DNA of 64,000 nt from SB21 sp964415295 (GCA_964415295.1 CAYPYN010000001.1:540604-604603), one strand, 5' to 3'. Shown: positions 49,678 through 59,199, numbered from the stretch's first letter. The notes: generated by a model not told the origin, from the letters alone. Made by a program: numbers and translations.

Positions 49678-50838
49678 TTAGGGTTTTGTGATTTCAAAAA
49701 TGGTCTTCATCATCTTTTCATAATTTTCCGTCATGGCGATTTTGCGGCGGGCCATCACGGTGCGCGCGACTTCGATCGCTTTGTCGAGGCGGTAGCCCTG
49801 AATATCTTTGCCGTCGACCCATGCAAATGAAGGGATCGTCCTGGCAGGAAATCCGGCGCCAAAAATGTTTGACGAAACGCCGACCGTCGTACCGGTATTG
49901 AACATGGTATTGATACCGCTTTTGGAATGATCCCCCATCATCAGGCCTACAAAGAGCGAACCGGTATCGATCTCTTTGCCGTTTATTTCCACTTTGACAT
50001 GTCCGTAATTATTTTTCAGATCGCTGGTGTTGGTATCCGCGCCGAGATTGCACCATTCGCCGATGTAGGAGTGCCCGAGAAAGCCGTCGTGCTGCTTATT
50101 GCTGTACCCGTGAACGATCGAAGCTTCCACTTCCCCGCCGATCTTACACACCGGGCCGATGGACGTTCCTTCATAGATTTTGGCGCCCGCTTTGATCACG
50201 CTGCCGCGGCCGATGTAGCAAGGTCCTTCGATCACCGCGTTCGGCATCACCGTGACGTCCTCGCCTATCAGGATGGGGCCGTGTTCGGCGTCCAGCACAA
50301 CGCCGGGTTTGATCAGAGAATTTTTCCCGACAGAAATATCCGACTCACGTATCAGATGAGCCCCGTCGTAGACCTTTCCTTCCATCTGTTTATGTAAACC
50401 GGCGTCGTTTCGGATCATAGGCCCGTTATACCGAATAAGATCCCATGGATACTGAATGACCGACGCATCGCATTCCGTCTTTTTGGTCGTAAGTCCATCC
50501 CAGAAAGCCAGTGTGACGCCGTTACGAACAAGGCTCAGATTTCGATCGGCCGTGATCTTGCTGAAAAAGTTTTCATCAAACAGCACGGCGCCGTTGATAT
50601 ACAGGCATTCGCCCTCGACCAACAGATTGATTGGAACCGAAGGGTATTTCTCCTTCAGAGTCGGGATCAAGTAGTCGCGGCATTTCAGAACCAGTTTTGA
50701 ATCCGGGAAAAACCGTCGAATCCTTTCGCCGAGGGAAATCGTACCGCAGAGCAGTTCAAACACCGGCCGTGTATAAGTCAGCGGATAAAGATTCGATGAA
50801 TTTTCGTCTTCATAAATGCAGATGGTTTTTGGATGCAT
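49678..50838 (-). CDS. GlmU-related sugar nucleotidyltransferase-like protein
   Basis: The 386-residue protein has a reduced N-terminal nucleotidyltransferase-like domain (ICIYEDENSSNLYPLTYTRP, then VFELLCGTISLGER) and a left-handed beta-helix domain with hexapeptide repeats (KNSLIKPGVVLDAEHGPILI, GEDVTVMPNAVIEGPCYIGR, GSVIKAGAKIYEGTSIGPVC, NLGADTNTSDLKNNYG, GINTMFNTGTTVGVSSNIFG). This is the 'GlmU family protein' of Bacteroidota-type bacteria, larger than acetyltransferases but without the intact GxGTRM loop. It probably adds acetyl or nucleotidyl groups in envelope-sugar synthesis. No in-cluster partner indicates the sugar. Confidence 0.85.
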   Translation of the reverse strand: MHPKTICIYEDENSSNLYPLTYTRPVFELLCGTISLGERIRRFFPDSKLVLKCRDYLIPTLKEKYPSVPINLLVEGECLYINGAVLFDENFFSKITADRNLSLVRNGVTLAFWDGLTTKKTECDASVIQYPWDLIRYNGPMIRNDAGLHKQMEGKVYDGAHLIRESDISVGKNSLIKPGVVLDAEHGPILIGEDVTVMPNAVIEGPCYIGRGSVIKAGAKIYEGTSIGPVCKIGGEVEASIVHGYSNKQHDGFLGHSYIGEWCNLGADTNTSDLKNNYGHVKVEINGKEIDTGSLFVGLMMGDHSKSGINTMFNTGTTVGVSSNIFGAGFPARTIPSFAWVDGKDIQGYRLDKAIEVARTVMARRKIAMTENYEKMMKTIFEITKP

Positions 50839-50988
50839 AACAGTGTAAGATTTACGTTTTGCAGTTGACGATTAATGATGACTTCTATTTTGCAGTGTTC
50901 GAATGGAAGCAACGGTCATCGAACGGATTTCATTAGTTTTTTTGTCGATTCCGTCAGGCTGTAGTAACCAATTTGGATTCACCCATGC

Positions 50989-51765
50989 CTATGCAAATCC
51001 CAGTTTGTTCATATCTTGACCGCCGTCCCTGAGAAATGCGATCGGATCGCTGACGCCGAAATGTTCTTTGGTCAGGAAAGGCTCTCCATATTTCTTATCG
51101 ATGAGAGAACCGAAATGCCGGGCACGGTTCTCTATTGTTTCACGAAACTCGGGTGTGCTGATGGACGTTTGCGGCTCGCTGCTCTTATATTCGGGATTGT
51201 GGAACTGCGAGGCAAAAGCCGCCATCGCCTGCATTTTGATCTCAAGGGTATCGGAAATATCTACGATGAACATATTGCTGCCTTCGGCCCTTGAAAACTC
51301 GTAACGCGCCGCATAATAAATGACGCGTTTCGGCCGGAAAGCCTTCTGGGGCTGACCCTCGTCGGTTGTGACCGTTTTCGCTAGACCCGAATAGAACGCG
51401 GCTTCTCTTACCAGGTGGCTGGCATGAATATGATCCGGATGCCGGTCGTTCCAATATTGAGTGAAAACGTATTCAGGGCAATATTTTCGAATGATGCGAA
51501 TGATCCTGAGTTGATTCTCATGAGTGTTCTTGAAGATCGTATCGGGCAAGCCGACGTTTTCCCTGACCTCCACACCCAGGATGGACGCGGCATCCTGCGC
51601 TTCTTTGTCTCTCAGGTCGGCACTGCCGCGCGTGCCCGCTTCGCCACGGGTCAAGTCGCATATGCCGATCTTGTGTCCGAGTTTGACCAGTTTAGCAACC
51701 GTACCTCCGGCTGAAAGCTCCACATCATCCGGATGCGCTCCAAAGAACATGGCATCGAGTTTCAT
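50989..51765 (-). CDS. bshB1: Bacillithiol biosynthesis N-acetylglucosaminyl-malate deacetylase
   Basis: The 258-residue protein has the zinc-binding HPDD at 11-14 (MFFGAHPDDVELSAGG), the second His pair in WNDRHPDHIHASHLVREAAF, and CDLTRGEAGTRGSADLR, the signature of the BshB1 group. It removes the acetyl group from GlcNAc-malate in the second step of bacillithiol formation. BshA and BshC are not in this window. The result implies the host uses bacillithiol as its main thiol, as many FCB-group bacteria do. Confidence 0.93.
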   Translation of the reverse strand: MKLDAMFFGAHPDDVELSAGGTVAKLVKLGHKIGICDLTRGEAGTRGSADLRDKEAQDAASILGVEVRENVGLPDTIFKNTHENQLRIIRIIRKYCPEYVFTQYWNDRHPDHIHASHLVREAAFYSGLAKTVTTDEGQPQKAFRPKRVIYYAARYEFSRAEGSNMFIVDISDTLEIKMQAMAAFASQFHNPEYKSSEPQTSISTPEFRETIENRARHFGSLIDKKYGEPFLTKEHFGVSDPIAFLRDGGQDMNKLGFA

Positions 51766-51893
51766 AATCCACCAGTTAAGTTGAAGAATGGCTGAACATA
51801 TTACAAAATCGGCGAAGAAAATTCAATTCAAAAGCAAAAATAATGCTTGACTGAAGCCCTATTATTATTTATAATTGCCCCACTTAAGTAATC

Positions 51894-51966
<73 letters not shown>

Positions 51967-51972
51967 CGAAGA

Positions 51973-52000
51973 CCTTCAGATGATATCTGAGGGTTTTTTT
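51973..52000 (+). terminator. Rho-independent terminator of tRNA-Phe
   Basis: CCTTCAGAT and ATCTGAGGG form a nine-base stem around GAT, followed by seven T residues. It ends the tRNA transcript. Confidence 0.85.
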
Positions 52001-52120
52001 GTTTATACCTTTTCTATCTTTGGTCCCGTTATTTTGAATAAAAAAAGTAGTGTATGAAAAATACGGTTTGTATATTTGTATACACGTGATCTTAGATTAG
52101 GCCGGTGCGTCTTGGAGCTC

Positions 52121-52537
52121 ATGAGTATGAAAGCTATAATGTGGATCTGTTTTTGCTGGATAGTTGGCTGCGTCGATAACACCATCTCATCCAATGATTA
52201 TCTGAACCACCCTAACGAACCTCCTCCAAAACAAGCGGATGTAAGAATCCTCTCATCGGATGTTCGATTGCGTTATCCTGAGGAAATTGAAATGTATGTC
52301 AAAATAATGAATCTCGGCCCTGATGCCGCCTATGACGTGAAAGCCACTCTAAATGTTACAGCTCACGACACTTCTTTCATCGGCGCCATTGTCATTCATT
52401 TCAGGAACGGCGGCCGTATCGGCCCGATGGAATTGGAGAAAAGTACTTTGGCCATGCCTTTTACCAGTGACATGGGGCTTCATGATGCCTCCGATGTGAC
52501 CTACGAACCGATTAAACTTACGTGGGTGGCCAAATAA
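52121..52537 (+). CDS. Small lipoprotein of unknown function
   Basis: ATG 52121 follows GGAG by four bases. ATG 52127, ten bases away, is an alternative. The signal is MKAIMWICFCWIVGCVDN with a lipobox-type VGC. The mature 110 residues (VRLRYPEEIEMYVKIMNLGP, DAAYDVKATLNVTAHD, IVIHFRNGGRIGPMELEKST) look like a CARDB/immunoglobulin-like sandwich. The family is not certain. It precedes the AI-2E family transporter gene by 49 bases. Confidence 0.62.
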   Translation: MSMKAIMWICFCWIVGCVDNTISSNDYLNHPNEPPPKQADVRILSSDVRLRYPEEIEMYVKIMNLGPDAAYDVKATLNVTAHDTSFIGAIVIHFRNGGRIGPMELEKSTLAMPFTSDMGLHDASDVTYEPIKLTWVAK

Positions 52538-52586
52538 CATGCACGCTTCTCGAATTGACTTCCTTTTATCACGCGGATAATCCCAT

Positions 52587-53804
52587 ATGCAAACCAATCA
52601 CGAATCACGTTCTCTGCTGATAGCACTCATATTTGCGATCCTTTTTGGTGTGTGGTTTTTTACCATTAAGGATGTTTTCTCTCCGTTTATACTCTCCCTG
52701 ATCATCATTGCATTCCTGCTGCCGTTTCGTGATCATAAGTCGATCCGGGTTTTGATTGCTCTGGTATTCACGTTATTCATGGTTTGGCTTTTTTACTATC
52801 TCAAGGACATAATCACGCCTTTTATAATCTCCTTCGCTCTGGCGTATCTGTTCGATCCGGTCGTGGATCAGTTAGAAAAACGAAAGATCTCGCGCACATT
52901 CTCTATCATGATCATATCTATCCTTATTGTCGGCGGCCTCACGCTGATCGGGCTGATCATCATTCCGCAATTCGCCGAAGAAATTCAGAAACTGACCACC
53001 ACTTTCCCTTCATACGAAGAACTCAAAGAACGGCTTCGGGCGGAATCACTCGCCTTTTTGGGCGCTTTCGGAATAGATGTGGACAGGCTGATCGAAACCA
53101 TGGAGTCGGAAACCACGCAGAAGATCAATGAGTTCATACGGCAGTTCACCGAGCGCGCTCAGAATATCTCATCTACGCTGAGTTCCCTGGTGACCCAACT
53201 GATCAATCTTATTCTGATCCCGTTCGTAACGTTCTATTTCCTGCGAGATTTTGATCAGCTGATCAAGTACGTCCGTGAAAAAACACCCGAACGCCACAAG
53301 GAGCGGGTCGAAAAACTTTACTCCAGAGTGGATTCGATCCTGAGTCTCTATATCCGGGGAAAGATTCTTGCGGCATTCATCATCACGTTCATCACGTGGA
53401 TTGTGCTGGAAGTCATGGGTATCCATTTTGCTCTGATCCTGGGCCTGGTCACCGGATTCCTGAGTATTATTCCTTATGTCGGTCCCGTGTTAACTTTTGT
53501 TGTCGGCGCGGTCCTTGGCTTACTTAATCCTTCTCCGGAAATGAGCATAGTCAAGATCTTCCTGGTGTTGGGAGTCATTGAACTTATGGATATGTTGATC
53601 ATATCACCCAAAGTGGTGGGAGAAAGGCTTGGCCTGCATCCGGTATTACTAATCTTCTCTTTGTTCGTTTTTGGGAAAGTCTTAGGTATGTTGGGTTTAC
53701 TGATATCAATACCGGCTACCGCCATTATGAAGGTGTTCGTGATGGAATGGTATGAGCAGAGTTTCCTGAAGCAGGAGTTCTTGAGAGACGATACGAAGAA
53801 CTGA
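52587..53804 (+). CDS. AI-2E family (PerM/YdiK-type) transporter
   Basis: The 405-residue membrane protein has an N-terminal group of three to four segments (SLLIALIFAILFGVWFFTI, LIALVFTLFMVWLFYYL, IISFALAYLFDPVVDQLEKR). A long periplasmic or cytoplasmic loop follows (EEIQKLTTTFPSYEELKERL). The C-terminal conserved group includes RGKILAAFIITFITWIVLEV, LGLVTGFLSIIPYVGPVLTF and VVGERLGLHPVLLIFSLFVFG, the family signature. The family includes sodium/proton antiporter-like and quorum-signal exporters. The substrate is not determined. Its end is separated from the opposite-strand MobA-like gene by one base. Confidence 0.92.
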   Translation: MQTNHESRSLLIALIFAILFGVWFFTIKDVFSPFILSLIIIAFLLPFRDHKSIRVLIALVFTLFMVWLFYYLKDIITPFIISFALAYLFDPVVDQLEKRKISRTFSIMIISILIVGGLTLIGLIIIPQFAEEIQKLTTTFPSYEELKERLRAESLAFLGAFGIDVDRLIETMESETTQKINEFIRQFTERAQNISSTLSSLVTQLINLILIPFVTFYFLRDFDQLIKYVREKTPERHKERVEKLYSRVDSILSLYIRGKILAAFIITFITWIVLEVMGIHFALILGLVTGFLSIIPYVGPVLTFVVGAVLGLLNPSPEMSIVKIFLVLGVIELMDMLIISPKVVGERLGLHPVLLIFSLFVFGKVLGMLGLLISIPATAIMKVFVMEWYEQSFLKQEFLRDDTKN

Positions 53805-53805
53805 A

Positions 53806-54411
53806 TTAATGTATTAAATGCTGAGTGTAATACTTTTCTAACGCCTCAAAATCCTCTTTGTTATCAATATCCAGCAATATCCCCTCGTCTTCAACGGTTA
53901 ATAAAGTAACCGCATGTGAATTGTCGGCTATCACTTCGTACAAAACCTTCTCTTTTCTTGCGGTCAAACATTGCAGGGCCACATCGTAGCCGAGTAGAAC
54001 AGGATGCCCTTTCTTTCCACGATAGGTTGGAATGACAATTCGTCCGTCGTCAAAAACGGAAATCATTTTTTGGATCGTGTCCGGCTGAATGAGCGGAATA
54101 TCGGCAGGCGTTACGAAAACGGCGCGGGGTTTGGAATGAAGCTGTCCTATACCCACCTTCACGGATGATCCCATTCCGGAGGCATAGTTGGGATTATTGA
54201 CCCAACGTACCGGGGACGTGTCCGGGTAAGGAAATGTTGCAGGCCGGTATTTCCCCGTTACAACAATGATCTCTTCTATAGGGTCCATGAGAAAATTTCC
54301 GATCGCATGTTCGATGACCGATTTTGAACCCAGCCGCAGAGATAATTTATCGCGTCCGAACCGCGCCGACTCGCCCGCGGCCAGGATCACGGCAGAAAAT
54401 CGTTTTCCCAT
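53806..54411 (-). CDS. MobA-like nucleotidyltransferase (molybdenum-cofactor or sugar-type)
   Basis: The 201-residue protein has the nucleotide-binding loop AVILAAGESARFGRDKL, the metal-binding FVTPADIPLIQPDTIQK and HPVLLGYDV, the order of MobA/MocA proteins that add GMP or CMP to molybdopterin. MocA makes the cytosine form used by xanthine dehydrogenase family enzymes, such as the one ending at 260. The gene does not lie beside it, so this link is only suggestive. It is the last gene of a minus-strand operon that begins at 59199, with three bases to the UspA gene. Confidence 0.85.
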   Translation of the reverse strand: MGKRFSAVILAAGESARFGRDKLSLRLGSKSVIEHAIGNFLMDPIEEIIVVTGKYRPATFPYPDTSPVRWVNNPNYASGMGSSVKVGIGQLHSKPRAVFVTPADIPLIQPDTIQKMISVFDDGRIVIPTYRGKKGHPVLLGYDVALQCLTARKEKVLYEVIADNSHAVTLLTVEDEGILLDIDNKEDFEALEKYYTQHLIH

Positions 54412-54414
54412 GCG

Positions 54415-54894
54415 TTACGGCATTTTGAATGCGGCCGATGAGCGAACGGTCAGCACCGGACAGTGCGCCTTTCGTACGACCTTTTCGGTTACACTGCCGA
54501 GCAGGATATGCTCCAGCGCGCTTCGTCCATGAGTAGACAGAACGATCAGGTCCGCGTTCTTCTCCCGCGCCGTTTTGATGATCTCGACAAAAGGTTTTCC
54601 CTGCACAAGAACCGTTTCCACTTCGATCGATCCGTACTCCGCCTGCCTGGACCGGACGTGCTTTTCCATGAGCGTTGTCATGGTCTGTTCGGCGACCAAT
54701 CGGATGTTTTGCTCGAGTTCCACCAGATCGGGCATACCCATGGGTGCGTCGGAATAGTAAACGATAGGTTCATAAACATGCACGAGAACAATCTTTGCCT
54801 GAAAAGTCTTGGCCAAAGACAAGGAATACTCCAAAGCATGCGCGGCCGCTTCGGAAAAATCGGTAGGAACCACAATGGTTTTGATATGGACCAT
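54415..54894 (-). CDS. Universal stress protein A family
   Basis: The 159-residue protein contains TIVVPTDFSEAAAHALEYSL at the N-terminus and the ATP-binding tail DLIVLSTHGRSALEHILLGS followed by VTEKVVRKAHCPVL (G2xG9xGS/T type). It is thus an ATP-binding USP. It lies between the ThiE-like and MobA-like genes on one transcript. Role in stress survival is inferred from family. Confidence 0.92.
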   Translation of the reverse strand: MVHIKTIVVPTDFSEAAAHALEYSLSLAKTFQAKIVLVHVYEPIVYYSDAPMGMPDLVELEQNIRLVAEQTMTTLMEKHVRSRQAEYGSIEVETVLVQGKPFVEIIKTAREKNADLIVLSTHGRSALEHILLGSVTEKVVRKAHCPVLTVRSSAAFKMP

Positions 54895-54926
54895 GTCGCC
54901 TCCCGTGTTGGGTGAACAGTATTAAT

Positions 54927-55553
54927 TTACAAATGTCCGAGACGCTTCTCAAGTTGTTTTAGTCGCTCCGCGATATCGGGAGCTTCGATCCAAACGGAAA
55001 TGCCGGCGATACCCTGCGCACCCTGTCTTATCCAGAAATCCGCGTTCTCCAAATCAATCCCGCCCAGCGCAAAAACCGGTATGGTCACGGCGGCGCATGC
55101 CGCGCTGAATTCCTCTGCTGTCATAATCCGGTGGCCGGCAGACTTTGACATCGTCGGAGCAACAGGTCCAAGAACGGCGAAATCCGCCGAGCCCTGTTCA
55201 GCCTTTTTGAGGCCTTCTGCAGAATGCACCGACACGCCGATCCATTTATCCGGCCCGACGATGGCCCGGGACTCCAAAGGTGACATGCTTTCTTCTGTCA
55301 AATGAACTCCGTCCAAATCAAGCTTCACGGCCATGTCGGCACGGCCGTTGACGATAATTTTGGTTCCATGGCGTGTCCCGATTTCTCTGAATCGTTCGCA
55401 GAGATCGTACAACTCTCCCTCCGGAAGGTCCTTCTCCCGTATCTGAACGATCCGTAGTCCGGCGGCACAGGCTTTCTCAAATCGCAAAAAAAGCTCACCT
55501 TCCGGAACCTTTTTACGATCGGTAATGGCATAGAATTTAAAATCAGGCTTCAC
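54927..55553 (-). CDS. Thiamine phosphate synthase / TenI family protein
   Basis: Starting at GTG 55553 (11 bases inside the flippase-like gene) gives 208 residues beginning MKPDFKFYAITDRK. Longer starts would need deeper overlap. The TIM barrel carries IQIREKD, KIIVNGRADMAVKLDLDGVH, WIGVSVHSAEGL, DFAVLGPVAPTMSKSAGH and PVFALGGIDLENADFW. ThiE joins the pyrimidine and thiazole halves of thiamine. VNGRADMA and HLTEESM depart slightly from ThiE (NDR, HLGQxD), so TenI-type use cannot be excluded. No other thiamine gene is nearby. Confidence 0.8.
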   Translation of the reverse strand: MKPDFKFYAITDRKKVPEGELFLRFEKACAAGLRIVQIREKDLPEGELYDLCERFREIGTRHGTKIIVNGRADMAVKLDLDGVHLTEESMSPLESRAIVGPDKWIGVSVHSAEGLKKAEQGSADFAVLGPVAPTMSKSAGHRIMTAEEFSAACAAVTIPVFALGGIDLENADFWIRQGAQGIAGISVWIEAPDIAERLKQLEKRLGHL

Positions 55554-56571
55554 GACGACGGGCAAAGTTAAATCGGGCAAAAAAATACAGGCCGGCAATA
55601 CCCGGTATCAGAACGTTGCTGAGAAAAAGCATGATCGATGCATTGAAGGCCGCCGAAGCCGGTATTCCGTATTTACCAAAGAAGAAAATGACGGCCCCTT
55701 CGCGGATCCCGAGATCCATCAAAGCCACCGGCAGGAGCGACTTCACGAACATCGCCGACGCCCCGGCCGCCATGGCATCCGGCCATGGCATTTCCGAGAA
55801 TGCGTTGAGGAATAGAAATAACTGAAACAGAATGATCAATTGGAAGATCAGCGAAAAGTACAAACTGGGCATGAAATGGTGCTTTTTGAAATTATCGGAA
55901 GCGGAAATAAGCGACGAGATCCTCTCGCTAAATGGTGCCCGGGCCGCCAGCTTCTTGGATGCATCGATGATCCGCCGCAAATAAGAAGGCTGAAACACAA
56001 GCACCAGGAGAAGCGACACAAAAAGTAAGGATATCAGAAGAAAAACAAGAGTCACATAGCGTGAGAAATTGAACTTGAATTCGATCAGATAAAACAGCGC
56101 ACCAATCCCCAATACGGCCAGCGCCCATTGGGATAATATCTTATCAAGAATGGCCATCCCGGTCAATTGCGTTTTCGACTGCGATCGAATGAAAATGCCT
56201 TTTCCCAGCTCTCCTAATCTTCCCGGGGTAACTAGTCCGATGGAGAAACCGCACATCAGCGACGCGAAGACCTGGAGATCAGGAACATTCAATTCCAACA
56301 GGCGCACCAAATAACGCCACTTATAATATTGTATGAAGATATTGGGAAGGATCATCAACATGCCGGCGGCAAGGGGCAGCCACCGAACGTCTTTGAATTC
56401 GGCGCGAATTTCCGTCAACGGGATCTTGTTAATGATCACCCAAACAATGCCCGCCGTAATGAGGATCTTGATCAGGAAGAACCATCTTTTCCTTGTTACG
56501 GACCGGGCGGCGGCATTGGCCATTGGTTGTGGTGAATCGCTTGTCATCTCTTCCGCTGTTATTGCAGCCAT
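55543..56571 (-). CDS. Lysylphosphatidylglycerol synthase TM region / UPF0104 flippase-like membrane protein
   Basis: The 342-residue protein has about eight membrane segments: FFLIKILITAGIVWVIINKI, WLPLAAGMLMILPNIFIQYY, CGFSIGLVTPGRLGELGKG, AILDKILSQWALAVLGIGAL, YVTLVFLLISLLFVSLLLVL, LYFSLIFQLIILFQLFLFLN and the C-terminal LPVALMDLGIREGAVIFFFG. TPGRLGELGK is the hallmark of this family, which is the flippase half of MprF and related stand-alone lipid movers. It overlaps the EnvC-like gene by 13 bases. The lipid is unknown. Confidence 0.9.
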   Translation of the reverse strand: MAAITAEEMTSDSPQPMANAAARSVTRKRWFFLIKILITAGIVWVIINKIPLTEIRAEFKDVRWLPLAAGMLMILPNIFIQYYKWRYLVRLLELNVPDLQVFASLMCGFSIGLVTPGRLGELGKGIFIRSQSKTQLTGMAILDKILSQWALAVLGIGALFYLIEFKFNFSRYVTLVFLLISLLFVSLLLVLVFQPSYLRRIIDASKKLAARAPFSERISSLISASDNFKKHHFMPSLYFSLIFQLIILFQLFLFLNAFSEMPWPDAMAAGASAMFVKSLLPVALMDLGIREGAVIFFFGKYGIPASAAFNASIMLFLSNVLIPGIAGLYFFARFNFARRREA

Positions 56572-57791
56572 ATCTCGGGATTCTGCACGTCCTGATCCTT
56601 GTAAATCTCGAAATGGAGCACGTGTTTTCCGTCCTCGTTCTCATCAAGGCTCGCGATCGCATCGCCGGCCGAGACCGATTGTTCCGGCGACACATAGACT
56701 TCGGATAAGTGCGCGTACACCGTATAATAGCCGCCGCCGTGATCAATGAGGAGGGTGTTACCCATACGACGAAGCCAAGCAATATGCGCCACACGTCCTT
56801 TGGCCACGGCACGAACCATGGCATTGGCGGAAGCCTGTATCTCGATACCGGGATTACGGGTTTTAGTACCAAGAACCGGATTGATCTGGTCGCCGAATTT
56901 CTTTACGATCTTTCCGGCAACGGGATAAGGTAATTTTCCTTTGTACAGGCCGAATGTGGACTTCTCCACATATTTCGGCTCCTTGTATTCGATCTTCTTT
57001 TCGACGCTTTCCGCTTTTAACTTAGCCTGTCTTTCCCGTTCGAGCTCTTCCTGTTCTCTTTTTTTCCGTTCCAACTCCGCAATGAGCGTTGTCAGCGTCG
57101 CAAGATCGTCTTTCTTATCTTCGAGCATACCGGTCAGCAGGCGCTTGTCTTTTCGTATTTTGGCAAGCGAGGCTTTGCGTTTCCCGGTCTCGATATCCAG
57201 CGCCGATTTTTCTCTTTTCTTTTCGCTGATGATATACCGCTGTTGGAGCAGTTCCGCTTCGATCAGGGCTTTTTGCTGTTCGATCTTGGTTTTCTTCTTG
57301 CGCAGGGTCTGCAGGTCCGTTTTATCCTGGTCGGCAATGATGCGCGCATACTTCAGACGCGCGTAAGCCTGCGTCCAGGAATCGGAGGTGAATACGTAAG
57401 CGAGCGGGTCTTCGGAGCGGTGTTTATAAACCTGTACGAGCCTCTGACCGGTCAGCGATTTCAGCGTGGCCAGTTCGCCCTGTGTCTTTTTAAGCTGATC
57501 CCGGAGAACGGCGATATTCAGTTCCGTCAGGGCACGGGCCTGTTCAAGCTCACCGAGCAATTGCTGGAGCAGTCCGATCTTCTGCCCGGTATCATTGAGC
57601 TTCTCCAGCTCGTTCTTCTCCTTCTGGGATTCGGACGCGATGCGGTTCTCGTAGTTCCTGATTTCTTCTTTGAGCTTCTGAACGTTCTTCCTGTTCTGAT
57701 TGATCTTTTTCTGAAGATCCTGCGAACGAATCACACTCATGCCCTGAATGAGAAAAAGACACGCTATGATGATCGTTTTCCAATTACGCAT
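56559..57791 (-). CDS. EnvC-like murein hydrolase activator (LytM/M23 domain)
   Basis: ATG 57791 (MRNWKTIIIACLFLIQGMSV, signal peptide) gives 410 residues. The upstream ATG at 57824 would lie inside the radical SAM gene. A long coiled coil (about 25-260) precedes the LytM domain at the C-terminus: FGDQINPVLGTKTRNPGIEI, GRVAHIAWLRRMGNTLLIDH, YYTVYAHLSEVYVSPEQSVS and HVLHFEIYKD. The first metal-binding His of active M23 enzymes is replaced by Asn in RNPGIEI, as in EnvC, so it likely activates an amidase rather than cutting murein. It acts at the division site in E. coli. The role here is inferred. Confidence 0.88.
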   Translation of the reverse strand: MRNWKTIIIACLFLIQGMSVIRSQDLQKKINQNRKNVQKLKEEIRNYENRIASESQKEKNELEKLNDTGQKIGLLQQLLGELEQARALTELNIAVLRDQLKKTQGELATLKSLTGQRLVQVYKHRSEDPLAYVFTSDSWTQAYARLKYARIIADQDKTDLQTLRKKKTKIEQQKALIEAELLQQRYIISEKKREKSALDIETGKRKASLAKIRKDKRLLTGMLEDKKDDLATLTTLIAELERKKREQEELERERQAKLKAESVEKKIEYKEPKYVEKSTFGLYKGKLPYPVAGKIVKKFGDQINPVLGTKTRNPGIEIQASANAMVRAVAKGRVAHIAWLRRMGNTLLIDHGGGYYTVYAHLSEVYVSPEQSVSAGDAIASLDENEDGKHVLHFEIYKDQDVQNPEIWLQ

Positions 57792-59199
57792 AGACATTGT
57801 AATCCGAAATCGTTTGTTCGTCATTTTCTTTTGCAGAAAACAAGCGCCGGTTCCCGTCGATCGCCTGAGACTTGAGCCGTTCGAAATCCTCGTAGGAGAA
57901 TCGCTCGTTTTTCAGAGGATAGACCGATTTATTGGTCAGGAGCGGCTCATCTTCCGGAAAACCGAATTCCCGGACGGCCGTTTCCCATTCTGCGGTATTG
58001 GGGATCGGCGAAAAGGAGGACAGGCTGACTTTGGCGCCAAGCTCATGAACGTAGCGAATGCTTTCTTCTACTTCGGAGGGCGATTGCTGCGGCAGACCCA
58101 TGATCAGATAGATGACCGTGTCGCGGCGGGGAAATCCGGCTTGTTCCAGATTATCCAAAGCGCGTTCCAGGTCCGTATCATTGACCTTCTTCATTTGCTG
58201 CTGGCGATCCGCGTTTTTGGTCTCATAACTGAGGCGTATGGTTTTAAAACCGCTCCGGATCAGGAGTTCCGCCAATTCCGCATCCAGCAACTTCGCAAAA
58301 AGACCGTTGGGTGTGTGGAACCGTACGTTCAGATTCCTGCCGATGACCTCACGGAGTATCGGTTTGATATGATGATCCGCATTCACAAAAAGAGCGTCGT
58401 CATAAAAGCTGATATCGCGAAGACCTCGCTGCAGCGCATAATGAGCAATCTCATCGACCACTTTATCCGCCTGGCGCCGTTTGAATACGTCGGTGAATTC
58501 GTGCGTGGCGCAGAATGAGCACCGGTAAGGACATCCCCGTGAGGTCATCATCGCCGCGTAATGCAGTTTCGGATACAAATGATACGCCGGCAAGGGATAA
58601 TCGTCATATCCCCTGTAGGTCTTCCGGATCGGCTGGCTTGTCAATTCTGAAATATATTGAAGAACTTCCCGTTCGGATTCTCCCTTGAATACCGCATCCG
58701 CGCCGGAATGCTCCCGGGCGTAGGAATAAAAAAGCGTCGCATAGATCCCGCCGAGCAGAATTTTCGCGTGAGGAAAAACCTGCCGCGCCATCGCAACGAC
58801 CTCATGTACGCCGCGGTACCAGTAGGTCATGCCCGATGTGACCAGTACGGCGTCGATACATCTCTCGCGGGCGATACGTTCAAGATTGGCCATCAGAACC
58901 TCGGGAGGCATCCCGTAACGGGAGTAGTGCCTCGGCATATGCCGGAATTCGGCGGGCTTTTCGACGGTCTCTTTATAGAAATATCCGTCGCCGTATCTTT
59001 TTGACAACGGTTCTGTACGATTCTGTAGTTTGAGTACGTCGGGATGCCACCGGTCCATCGCATCAAGCAGGGTCACACCGCATCCGTTTTCCTCCAGAAC
59101 AGCGCCCACGTAGAGCAGGCCCAGCGGTTTCAGCCACAGGTCGTAGGCGGCAAAATCATAGATGTAAGGATTGATCAAAAGAAGCTCAGGCCTCTTCAT
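57784..59199 (-). CDS. B12-binding domain radical SAM protein
   Basis: ATG 59199 gives 471 residues. The ATG at 59259 would add 20 residues of no domain. The N-terminal cobalamin-binding domain shows LLLINPYIYDFAAYDLWLKP, LGLLYVGAVLEENGCGVTLL and ILLGGIYATLF. The radical SAM core has the iron-sulfur motif CPYRCSFC (CxxxCxxC) after YAAMMTSRGC. The end has VYLIMGLPQQSPSEVEESIR. Such enzymes methylate or rearrange carbon skeletons. The gene overlaps the EnvC-like gene by eight bases and heads the operon, so it may be linked to envelope lipid or cofactor modification. Substrate unknown. Confidence 0.88.
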   Translation of the reverse strand: MKRPELLLINPYIYDFAAYDLWLKPLGLLYVGAVLEENGCGVTLLDAMDRWHPDVLKLQNRTEPLSKRYGDGYFYKETVEKPAEFRHMPRHYSRYGMPPEVLMANLERIARERCIDAVLVTSGMTYWYRGVHEVVAMARQVFPHAKILLGGIYATLFYSYAREHSGADAVFKGESEREVLQYISELTSQPIRKTYRGYDDYPLPAYHLYPKLHYAAMMTSRGCPYRCSFCATHEFTDVFKRRQADKVVDEIAHYALQRGLRDISFYDDALFVNADHHIKPILREVIGRNLNVRFHTPNGLFAKLLDAELAELLIRSGFKTIRLSYETKNADRQQQMKKVNDTDLERALDNLEQAGFPRRDTVIYLIMGLPQQSPSEVEESIRYVHELGAKVSLSSFSPIPNTAEWETAVREFGFPEDEPLLTNKSVYPLKNERFSYEDFERLKSQAIDGNRRLFSAKENDEQTISDYNVYA

